The translations under genes and the position numbers were made by a program. Below the pieces are notes generated by a model. It was not told the DNA's origin and searched no databases. It saw nothing but the letters and a program-made list of their open reading frames with translations. A stretch of DNA of 64,000 nt, taken from NCBI GenBank assembly GCA_036245525.1, contig BTPG01000008.1:32491323-32555322 (forward strand), given 5' to 3'. Shown here in pieces: positions 10,923-22,900 of this stretch. Source of the DNA: Semisulcospira habei. Its lineage: Eukaryota > Mollusca > Gastropoda > Semisulcospiridae. Numbering within the stretch: the stretch's first letter is position 1; each line of letters opens with the position of its first letter.

Positions 10923-13900
10923 CTGCATACACAAAAATGGAAATTTAGCTTGTGTTCCCGAGCAAAACATATCTAGACTCGCTGAATTTATGCACTGCGT
11001 GACCAATATAATTTTTTCTTTAACCCGTTCAGTGCCAGCTGATGCAGACTACGTTTCTGCTATCTTCATTAATTCAAGACCAAACAACCTTAGATGTTAC
11101 AGTAACATGGATTCAAATCGTAGACGATCGTCTTGTTCTATACCTGCGTATTTCTCTGTGGGCTGGCGAATGGGTGCCTGATGGGCGGGAGCAGGGGATC
11201 TAACTGTTCTGTCCAGCGCTGAGTAATTCCCCTTGGTTTGTTATATATGGATTCAAAGTATAGATCCTCAAGAGCCCCCACAACTGCAGGGGCTCACAAG
11301 GATCTATACCTCATGCAGCTGGGTGGTGTTCACATTTTCTCAGCACTGAACGGGTTAATCAGATGTGAATCCCAACTAGTTTGCCAAATAGACACTTTCT
11401 GTGTGTAGCGTTTCAACAATGCAGCCAAGTCCAATAAACCCCATTCACTCTTGAGAAAAATTGCACACCAACCAACTGCAAGAGTTATAGTATAGATCCT
11501 GCCGAGCCCCCTGTTACTGGGGCTCTTTCAGGATCCTACACCTCTTGCTAAAACCACTTTTGACCCCTGGGGATCAGAGATGAAAGAGGAAATGCCTGAA
11601 GGGATGGATCAATGATCACAGCCAATAGGGCTTGGGAAACTGACATCACACGTGGTCGCCATCTTGTGAGGATACGGGACCAAGCGCTCATAGGGAAATC
11701 GCTGTTTTTGTACTGTCAGGAAAGTCCTGACGTACTCTAAACAATGACAGCAAGTCTTGCCACCACTGTAGGAAACCGCTCACCAGAATCTGGTTTTTTT
11801 TTTGTTCGTTTCCAAAGAGTAAGGAAAATGAACGTGTAGAAACACCATTTTGCTACTATCTCATGACTATGGTATCCTCTTAAGATGGCGGCCGACGCAC
11901 CAACGCTGCTAGGCAATGCGGGGAACTTCCCAAGCCCTATAGGAAAAGATTCAGATTTTCAATTTTCTACTAAAGACTTGCAGAGAGAAGAGACATTTCT
12001 CACCCCTTGTGGTAGCCATCTCTCTGTGGGAGGCGAACCTCCTCTGCCTGGGAGAAGAACTCTTTCAGAGCAGACTCTGTCACTGATTCAGCAAGACCCT
12101 TTACAAATAGTGTTCTGGCATCAGCTGCAAAGCAAACAATGCAACAAGTTTTAGATGCTTTTATTCTTTCCATCATGCTTTGCCTCTTCCCTGCCAGTGG
12201 ACGCAGATTGTGCTTTTAAAATAATGGTTTCAGCAAGAGACAGTACGGCGCAGGTGTGGGGGCTCATGAGGATCTATACCTTTGCAGTAGCGTGGTAAAT
12301 TTGTCTTGGTAGTCAAGGCGTTAATCCCCTTGAGCATGCAACCAACCTTATTGTTTACCCCCTTCAGACATTACGAAAACGTGTGTAAAGCAGATGTGGT
12401 AATCATGGCTCAGAAAAGGAGTACACTGAAGTTTTGGACGGTGTTCTCGGCATAGTGCGAGGTAAGAGAGGGCAAGTTCCAATCATCATGGCCATGTTCC
12501 CATCTCTGCTTTCTTATTAAACCTATTTCAGACCTGTTTATCACTTTTTTGTTGAAAGTGTAATCACTGGTCCCCAAAGTGTAGTTTAGGGTCCCCAAAG
12601 TGTAGTTTAGGGTCCCCAAAGTGTAGTTTAGGGTCCCCAAAGTGTAGCTTTAGTGTTAATGCAAATCGCGACATTTTTCTAAGCTTATCAATACACAGCA
12701 CACTCTCAACATAAACTAACCAATAAAAACAATGTTTGATCAGCTTTGATTAGAAGATGTATTGAAGAACTTCATTTGCTTTCACATTCTCATGGCTGAA
12801 AGTGTAAGTTTCTTTCAATACTGAAAATTGCCAGTTGGAGCTGGGGGCCAGATGCCGTCAAATGCCCCCTGGGACACCGAAAAAGGGGTGAAAGTTAAAA
12901 ACAATTTCATATGCCAGCAAATTTTGTGAAGACTTTCAATGAAGGGACCCTCAGTTTTGACAAAAGGACCCTTGAATTTTCTGGCAGAGGATCCCAGTGA
13001 CCCTTAGTTTAGAAACAAATGGGGAACAGTGTATATTAATGAATCTTCAGACAACTCCCTCCATCTGAGAAGCGGAGTATGCAATCAATACAACTCGCAC
13101 TTCTCACACCTACCAGCAACAGACTGATTTTTAATCAACCAAGTCTATACTTGGGTCCTGGCCAAGTGGACCTTCAGCTTTCATAGTATGCCCCTCAATC
13201 TCATGACTGGCTCATGGCTGTTGCTTCATGGACAATTTCAACCCCTTTGAGCATGCAGCCACTGGTGCTCCCTTACAAGAGTCGATTAACCATTTGGCTG
13301 TTGTAGCAGTTTTTGTTGTCCTGCAGGAATAATCGCAACAAAACCCGATACCAACAGACGGTTTAACACATAACTAGATTCTCATCAAGCAAACATACCA
13401 GAAGTATCGCGCTCTGGTCTGGTCTGCTGGCCACCTCTCTCTTGACGTGGAGCCTTCTCACTCGACTGGTCTTTGGGGCGAGCACGTTCAACTTTGATTT
13501 CATTTCCCTCGAACGATTCCCCATCCAGAGCTAAAGCCCCCTCCAAGTCCTCTTCCCCGTTGAGGTCCACATAGCCAAACCTTTTCCTTTCTGCCTTTCG
13601 CACCTCCTTCACTTTAACTCCCTTCTTCTTGAAGAACTTCTGCAGATCTTCATCCGTCGTCTCATTGTTCAGATTTCCCACGAACAGGGTAATGGGACCT
13701 GAAACATTGCAATTTAAGCCATTCAAGCTCTACACATAAAAAGAATAATAATCAATCATAATAGTTTAGGATGTTTGGAGCCTATGGTCGATCACTACCT
13801 GGTATGCATTTTTCAGGACAACCCCCAGTTCTGGCAAGCAATCATACAGCCGACAGGAATAATGATTGTACATTGCTTAACGTCCCGCCAGCAACAAGGC

Positions 13901-16900
13901 TTTCTCAGGACGTGCCTGCACTGCTTGTGAAGAAAAAAAAAAAACTAAACAGAAAATTGAATGTATGTCGCCAGCCGGTCAAATACGTTAAATAAACCTA
14001 CAACATGGGGCCTAAATAAATTGATTGTACATTTCTTAACGTCCCGACAGCAACAAGGCTTTCTCAGGACGTGCCTGCACTGCTTGTGAAAAAAATAAAA
14101 ATAGACAGACCATTGAATGTATGTCGCCAGCCGGTCAAATACGTTAAATAAACCTAACACATGGGGCTAAATAAAGCTAAGACCATTTAGCAACACACAT
14201 CCAATATCAAGAGCTACAGGCAGTGCAGACAGTAGGGAGTTTTAAAAAGGCAAATACAGGTGAATGGACAAAGGGTAGACAGAAACACATGCCCCAGAAT
14301 AGAGAGAAAAACCCACCCTGTGGGGCTGACCAGGGTGACCCTGGGAACTAAAAAAATACCTAACCCCACCCAAGTCCCCCAGGGCAGACCCGGGTGGGGA
14401 CCTAAATAAAGCTAAGACCATTTAGCAACACACATCCAATATCAAGAGCTACAGGCAGTGCAGACAGTAGGGAGAGTTTTGAAAAGGCAAATACAGGTGA
14501 ATGGACAAAGGGTAGACAGAAAAACATGCCCCAGAATAGAGAGAAAAACCCACCCTGTGGGGCTGACCAGGGTGACCCTGGGAACTAAAAAATACCTAAC
14601 CCCACCCAAGTCCCCCAGGGCAGACCCGGGTGGGGTCCGACAGGAATAAAGTAAAAGTCTCACAAACCACTACAAATACGCTTTACATCGTCTTGATTTC
14701 AGGTCTCATTGTATTCAACTGCAAACAGCTTTTTGTGTACACTGCAACAGCATTTCTTCACACTTGTAAAATAAATAATGTGAAAGTAGATATGACCGTT
14801 TTCCAACCAAGAACTTGCGTTCCTTTGACAGCATATTATAATGCCTGATGTGAAATATGTAAAGACATTGCAAACCAGAATAAGAAAGTCAAAGCCCGTA
14901 TGAAATATGCACACGTGACCTTCGTGACCATAAGGGCTGGCTACAGCACCAGTGAAATCCACGTTTTCTCAAAATTTAAGTATCTTTCACAGGAGAGGGC
15001 GGAGGGAGGGGGTGTCTATGACAATTTGACAAAAATGTGTTGTGGTTGGTGTCCTGGACACTAAAGCTTGAATCAGTACTGCCAGAAAACTGGTTCTTGT
15101 TGCTGAAAACCATTGTGCTCTTCACTGTAGCACAGTAATTCAGTGCTTGCACATGTTTACTGAAAAAACATATTATATGCAATGGATGTCATTGAAACAC
15201 AAACCTGATTACATTACTGATTAGATTGCAAACGGCAAAAAAGAAATAAAAATCCGAAATTGCCAAATTTACTTGCGTTTGGTATTTTATACCCCAAGTA
15301 TAACAGGTATAGTTGGCTGCGTGGTGAATGTAACCAGTGCAAGAGTGATTTCTAAAGTCTGCAAGAGGCATAGACGTTCAACAAAAGTCCTCACCAACTA
15401 AGGGTTGTTATGAGAATCTATGCATAGATCACAGATCCCCCCCCCCCCCCCCCCCCCCCCCCGCCCCCCCCCCCCCCCCCCCGCTTCTCTCTACCGGGAC
15501 AGCCTCCCAAAACTTTTGCCCTTCATTACCGACAACACATCTCTAGAGAACGGCTCCGTCCCCCGATATCTTCAAGTCCGCCATCGTCCGTCCTCTCCTC
15601 AAAAAACACAACCTCGACCCAAACGAACTACCGCCGAGTCTCCAATCTCTTTCCTGTCCAAGCTTCTTGAGAAGGTTGTCCTCAACCAACTCAACCTCCA
15701 CCTCGCCGACAACCTCCTCAGTCCCTTCCAGTCTCCCTATCGCAAACATCACAGTACTGAAACGGCCCTTCTACATATCCTAAATGACCTGCTTCTCTCC
15801 ACCGACTCTAGGTCGTCCCAGGCGCCCACACGCAGGCGGAATACTAGGCCAAATGTGCTAAAAATTGCACAAATTTGATCACTACTTTCACTACATAATC
15901 AATTTTTGTTTCCGATTTTAATATGAAAATGAAGATAAAATATTTCTCTTTCAATCTATGTGTGTTTTATAGTTAAATAAGTTCGGAATTAGTTGTAATA
16001 AATTGTGGCAATGTATAGGGGTTTACTCCATTTTTGCCATGGAGAGGCCTTCCGCGCAACGCGCAGCTAAAGGCAGCGTTTTACACACTCCGGTTTTTCC
16101 CGCTGCGGATTTCCGAGACAACGTTGTTTGCCGATCTGCCGATATAATTTTTGTATCAATATTTGCTGAAATTCTGGTCAAAATCCGACAACAAAAATTT
16201 TTTTTGGACTTCAAATGGTCGTATCTGCCATATTTTTCATCCGTTTTTGACCAATAAACACTGGTATTAAAGCTCAATTTACGCTCTTTCCAATGATACC
16301 AAAATCAGCAGGATAGCTTTTCTGTAGGAATTTCGCCATGCGATCAAAGTGGGGCAACCCTACACCGACTGCGGCGACTAGCTAGAAGCAAAGTGAACTC
16401 GTGAGCCTAGCGATGACTCGGACTCGGCAGATACAAATTTCGTCTCCTACGAACGTCTTCCACCATATCTCGGTGAGTAATGCTTACATTATATATGTTT
16501 TGATTAGCAATGCGAGTTTTGTGATTTTTTTTTATATATGTGTGGAAACAACAGCCGACTCTATTGTTGCTCTAGCAAACCTACGTTAGGACAACGTTGT
16601 CAGCTGTTTGATGTTTTCTGCAGTCGCTTTTCCGACTTACAGTGTTAAATAATGCATATTTAATGGTTATTAGTGTAAACAAACGTTTCAAAAGGCCATC
16701 AAATTTTTGGTAAGTTTAGATGGTACCGCTAAAGTACAAAATCTAAACAAAATATGAGGCAGGTGTGAGTGGCCGAAAACCGGAAGTGGCTTCTCGGAGT
16801 TTTCCGATCAACGGCGATTCACTCTTTGCTATTTTGCTTTGCTATTTTTACGATGTTAGTGCTGACCGTGATATAACTGATCAGAACTGTATAGGATAAC

Positions 16901-19900
16901 TTTGTAAAATGGTTTTTATATATGGCATACTTACACAGTAACAGTGCTGTAGGTTACAAGGCAAAGTATACTGTTCAACTTTAAGAATTTAAGATGTAAT
17001 TTAGTTTGACAAGTCTGTTTATGTATAGACAAATTACTGTTGTTAATAGTAGTGGCACCGACAGTAATGTCAATAAGAATAATTCATGTTTATATAAAGT
17101 TCACAAGTTCAGGCTGTGATCATGTGATAATATAAATAATGTTTTATTAATTGGACTATGAGTATGGCAGTTGAAGGCTGAAATTCTAAGGGTGCTTTTG
17201 TTCTTTATTTTTCTTCTTCTTCTTCCTCGAACACTCTTTACTTTCTTTAATTCCAGAGGACGAGACATACCATCTGCTGATGAAGCATGTTTCTGCAGAA
17301 GGTAGAGGCTGCAAGTTCAAGTTACCAAGCGTGCAGTGCACCAACTGCCTCGTTTTGGTCTTCTTTGGGTCATCACTGGCAAGACTTGAGGTTGGCATGA
17401 GATTCGCGCGAATCCACAGGCAAGGTAATGATTTTGAAATTTAGCATAACCATATTCATATGTTTTCCTCATTTAAGATTAAGATTTTATTATTCATCTA
17501 AATCATTATTTGCATTGCAGTTTTGCACTGGCCAGATTCTGACCTTTATTTTGATATGTGAACCATATGAATTGTGTATGTGTCATAGTTCTCGAGATCT
17601 GCAGATTTTACTGTACAACATGCTTTCAGTTTTTGTATTTTTCTAATATCATTTTTTTTTATATTTTTTTTTAAATATAAATCATTCAGCTAAACCATTA
17701 CTTGCATTGCATTTGTAAGATTCTGGCCTTTCTTTTGATATGTGAACCATTTCTGGGTGTCCAATAGTTCTTGAGATGTAAAGATTTGACTTGCACCTGA
17801 CTGTTACCCTCTGTTCATTTTTTTTACTGTTGCAAACTGGCATGGTTTAGATACTTTGAACCTTTATAATAGACATATTATTAGCCTTGAGTATACCAAA
17901 AAAATAGGCATGCATAGTGCAGCATTTTATGTGATATGCTTGATTTCTAGGCTAATATTTACATTAGACGATGAATGGTGGAGACCCCAAAGTGGCTGTT
18001 CGCGCAGTTTAACAAGGAAAAATGTGACTCGCAAGAGCACATTCAGGTTCACGTTATTCATACATTATTGTGGAGAAGGAGGTTCAGTTAGTATTATATT
18101 AATTTAAGTAGTCTGCACTGTTTAAACACTGTAAGCAGTGTTGGCTGACAAACCTGTTTTATTGCCGAGGCCTCAAACATGAACTTTTCTTAAGGTGGCA
18201 CACGGCATGTAATTTTCGTCAAAAATCGTTCAAAAATGTGTTTCCAGTTTGACCCAGAAATGGTGCCTACTATGTCTGTATTATGCATGCGTGTGATTGG
18301 TTTTGTCCATTTTATTGAATTATACCCCTATTTTGGACGTTTAGTGAGGTATCTCGCTTGGAAGTAAAAAGAAAAACTAAATTGGCCGTCAAAAACTCAA
18401 TTTTGAGTGCCTGGTTACGGCATGTCCCTTTGAAAGAAACCCCATGCGTTTGGTATGAGTGTAAAGGTCACGGTCTTGGCCTAATTTTGAGGTCTGTTTC
18501 GGAAACAAAGAATGCGATACGGAGACACACGAAGAGAAAACCCGAGGCCTATCAGAGCAGCTTACAATCAATCGAAACCCTCGGAACATAAGCGCTTCCG
18601 TCATCTGTTTGAATAGAAGTTTCTGATTGGCCGGCGGCACATGGAGCAGCGCGTGATCACTGCCGAAGAGTGCATCCGGCAGTTTCCGTCCTCGGCAACA
18701 CGCGCGTTTGACACAATAAAAAATGGCGTCGTTTTCAAGCCGTGTGCGACAGTCATTGTCAGAAACTCGATGTAGTGCGACGGAAATGACAAAAAAAGGG
18801 ACCAAATGGCAAGAAGAGAAAGAGGAGCAAACAGAAAAAGCAGCAGTCGCCGAATGCAGCTGCAGAGAGTGTGGCGATCGATGCGACTGTGACGGCTTCG
18901 ACATCGGCAGAAGTTGCTTCCATCAAGAAACTTCGGAATTTTGAAGACGATCGTGAAAAAGAGACTGGTGACGCTGCACCTGTTGAGGCGATGAATATTA
19001 TCGTCAACCTGGAAAGTTTAAACCAGCTCTTCTCTCCTGTACAGTGCGATACTTGTGAGCAATCGGCAAGTGAAGTTTCCTCATTACTCCTTACTTCACT
19101 TTGTGTTTGTGATTTGTTGACATTGGGTAAGAGTACCGCGACTGTTCACGTATATCGTACTAAAGGGTTTTTCTCTGTTTATTTTTCAGTATTGCGTTTT
19201 TGAAGACAAATCTGCAAGGATGGGGACCTCTTGCCAGCTGAAAGAGCAGTGCACAGGTTGTGGCACAATCATCAGTGAAGTGATGACATCAGAGAAGACT
19301 GGCACCGTGTACACTGGCTACGACATAAACCGGCGCCTGGTGACTGCTGCTGCTATGAACGGCATTGGCTTCACCCAGCTTTCCCGTTTTTTGGGAATGC
19401 TGAACATGCCTCCCCCTATGCACCTGAAGACCTGGCAGCACTACCAGAAGACTCCATGCAGGAGCTCGTCGAGCAGCTGACAGTCACCTTCAAGAGGCAG
19501 CTGAGCATATTCGTGCACTGTACGTGGAGTTGAAGTTTGCAGAACCGACTCCAGATGGTCGCCTGGATATATCCGTGTCCTTTGATGGCAGCTGGCAAAA
19601 GCGTGGACGTCCATCTCATAATGGAATTGCCACAGTCATAGAGATTTATTCTGGCTTGGTGGTAGATTTTGTCACACTGTCAAATTACTGCCATGCTTCC
19701 GAGTTAGGTCCTGAACCCGATTCTCCTGAATTGGCAGACTGGAGAGCAAAACACAGAGGCCAGTGTCAAAAAACTATTGACTGCTCTTCTCAGGCAATGG
19801 AAACTGAAGCTGCTGTGATTCTGTGGCAGAGATCAGAACGTCTGCACAATTTCCGATACATGGAAATGCTGGGAGATGGAGATGGCAAGGCCCACACAAG

Positions 19901-22900
19901 AGTCAATGAGGCTGGCATGTATGGAGATGGTGTCACTGTCAGCAAGATCGACTGCGTGAACCATGTCACAAAGAGGATGGGGACAGCTCTGCGTACTCTT
20001 GTAGAAAAAAAAAAAAAAAGGCACAGCAATGTTCCATTAGTGGCTGTGGCAAGCTGACGGAGCAGCGGATCAAGCAGTTGACTAATTACTATGGCAGGGC
20101 CATCGAAGACCACCCTGGGGACCTCCAAGGCATGGAAAATGCAGTGTGGGCTTCATTTTTCCACACACTCTCCACAGACGAAGACCCTCATCATGACAGA
20201 TGCCCTGAAGGGGAAGAATCTTGGTGTTTCTACAGGAGAGCTGAAGCGCACAACCAGGCCCCACGACCTCTCTCCAAGCCCCTGCCACGTGCCGTTGCAC
20301 AGGCTCTTGTGCCCGTATACAAGCGTCTTGGTGACCCTCAGTTACTAAAAAGATGCCTATCGGTAAAAACACAGAACTCAAATGAAGCGTTTCATTCTGT
20401 GGTGTGGAGAGTGCGCCCCAAGGAACGATGGTCAGGCCGCCACACTGTCGACACTGCCGTCGCCGTCTGTGTCCAGCGCTTCAACAAGGGTTCGGCTGCA
20501 CACCTCGATGTGATGGAGCTAGACATAGTGGGAGGGGAGCTGGCTGAGGAATATGTAGAGAAAGAGGATGTGAGAAGGGTGAAAGATGCAACAAGAAAAT
20601 CATTCGAACAGGCGAAGAAACGGCGCAAAAAGATTGACGATGTTCACCGCCAAGAACGCGATCGTCGCAGGAGACAGGAGGGAGTGCAGTATGATCCTGG
20701 AGCATTCTAAACTCTGTGTGCTTAGAGACTATTCCAGTGTCAGTACAGACTCTTAGTTTCCACAAGGACCATTCCAAGTGTTTAGAATGAACAATTTGAC
20801 ACACTGTTTGCCTTTCTCCAACTTACACTGTTTGCCTTTCTCCAACTTTGAAGTCAATTTTCTGAAAACGTGCTTTTTTTGCAACAGCGATGATTTTGCC
20901 CCCTAAAAAAATGTTGCTTTGGATAAAGATATCAAGCTGAAATTTTGCACACAGGTGTAAAAATGGTTGCTGAACACAATAAGACTAGTTAGAAAATTGT
21001 ACCTTTAGTAGTTTCTGTGATCCATTTGATTGATCAAGTCATGCTATGAATTTATTTTTTGGGCAACAATACGACACATGACCAGAGACATTTCCATGCG
21101 TCGCAAGTACAGTTATCATGCTTTATTGTGTAATATAATCCTTTTCCTTCATTTCAATCCATTTTAGGTGGTGAACAGGCTGCTCGTTATGTCATGGCGT
21201 AGGGGGCAAAATCGCTACCCATATTTTTCAGTGATTATGTCATAACTTATGAATTATATTAGCTAGGATGATGAAACTTGGTGTGAACATTCATTATGCT
21301 GTCTTTGTTTCATGTGCCAAATTTCACAATAATAGGTCAGTTTTTTAACAATGTCTTGAAGAAAATAATTACAATGTTGCACGCCATGTGCCACCTTAAA
21401 TTTGACCCGAAACGACACAATGACACAATTTTCAAATCGCTATAACTCGGAAACCGTTTAAGATATCTCCACAAAATTTTGCATGCAAGCTCATCTTGAT
21501 GTTTACTTTCAGAAAACTGTAAAAATTGTATTGTCTTTTGAATCTAAAAAAATTACTGGGACAACCTACCGACTCGGGCAACATCTCCCTTCTTACGCTA
21601 CTTGATCTCTCCGCCGCCTTCGACACCATAGACCACTCTATCCTCCTCCACCACCTTCACCACTCCTTTGGCAACACTGACTCTGCTCACTCCTGGTTTC
21701 TCTCCTACCTCTCCGACAGACAGCAGTCCGTCACCATCGACGGCGTCTCCTCCAACAAAGTCAGGCTCTCCTGTGGAGTTCCACAGGGGTCCGTCCTGGG
21801 CCCGGTCCTTTTCACACTCTACACCTCTCCCCTGTCCAACATCATCCAGTCTCACCACATACACCACCACCTCTACACTGAAGACTCACAACTACTAGAC
21901 AAAGACAAACTTGACAACACTCAGATACTGACTCGCACGGCTAACTGCTATGAAGACGTGAAAAACTGGATGACAGCAAACAAGCTCAAACTGAAGGACG
22001 ACAAAACGGAAGCCATGCTGGTAGGCACTCGCCAGAAACTTTCCCAGCTCCCTCCCTCTCTCCACCTTCAACTTGACAGCACCCCCATCTCCCTCTCCGA
22101 CTCGGGTCAAGAACCTTGGCGTTATCCTCGATTCCTCTCTTCCCATGACCAGCTTCGTCTCCGCCACGGCTCAGGCATGTTATTTCCACCTCCGCCGCAT
22201 CAGTCAGATCAGAAAATACCTCACTACCGAAGCTGCCACCAAACTCGCCGTCTCTCTCATCTTATCTCGCATCGACTACTGCAACTCTCTCCTTTCCGGC
22301 CTTCCTCACTCCACTACTCACTCTCCAGCGCGTCCAGAACAATGCTGCCCGCCTCGTCCTCAGAAAAAAAAAATCCGACCACATCACTCCCCTGCTCAAT
22401 CTCCTTCACTGGCTTCCCATCCCCCAATGCATCCAATACAAGATTCTGTCTCTCTGCTACAAATCCCTGAACAACTACGCTCCTACCCATCTCCCCAACT
22501 TACTTCACCCCTACACTCCTTCCCGCTCTCTGCTCCGCCTCCGACCCTCTCCGCCTCCTCATCCCCCGCACCAAACTCGGCACTTTCGGCCCCCGCTCCT
22601 TCTCAGTATACGGTCCATCCACCTGGAACACTCTCCCACTCTCTCTCCGTCAGAAAGACTCTCACGCCTCCTTCCAGTCCACCCTCAAAACTCGCCTCTT
22701 TCAACAGTTCTAGCACTATATCACCACACCCCCCACCCCAAGCAGACCGTCGTAATGTTTTTTTCACTATTTGTGGTATGCGAGTCATTGTCTAAAGCGT
22801 GCGCATGCATTTGCGAGTTGTGAGTGCGCGCTTAGAGTTATAATTATTATAAGATAAGCGGATTATAAATACCGTAATTATTATTATTATATTGCTCGAG

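Larger units (their letters stand above)
15809..21568. mobile_element. 5.8-kb DNA transposon inserted in a LINE (copy 1)
   Basis: The terminal repeats are TAGGTCGTCCCAG and CTGGGACAACCTA (12 of 13 pair), flanked by ccgactc (15802-15808 and 21569-21575). If the outer T/A is counted as target, the duplication is 9 bp with one mismatch. A second copy is at 25681-30861. Possible coding exons occur at about 17255-17425 ([19 protein letters not shown], donor gtaatg) and near 17980-18050. No intact transposase for this element is visible, and the superfamily is unresolved. It hosts the 18190-21399 element. Confidence 0.85.

Noticed and set aside
11885..12154. 89-codon plus-strand frame as a gene
   Set aside because: It lies in an intron, has no motif, no splice context and no match to other copies.
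12410..12640. Repeat protein with LNYTLGT units
   Set aside because: This is the translation of a 21-bp minisatellite.
15420..15500. Proline-rich protein start
   Set aside because: It comes only from a poly-C tract.
18723..20710. Host gene with a domesticated transposase
   Set aside because: It has TTAA ends, an empty site in a paralogue and several frameshifts, so it is a decaying transposon.
21569..22100. Active reverse transcriptase
   Set aside because: The catalytic box reads YTED, frameshifts are present, and a 5.8-kb insertion splits the gene.
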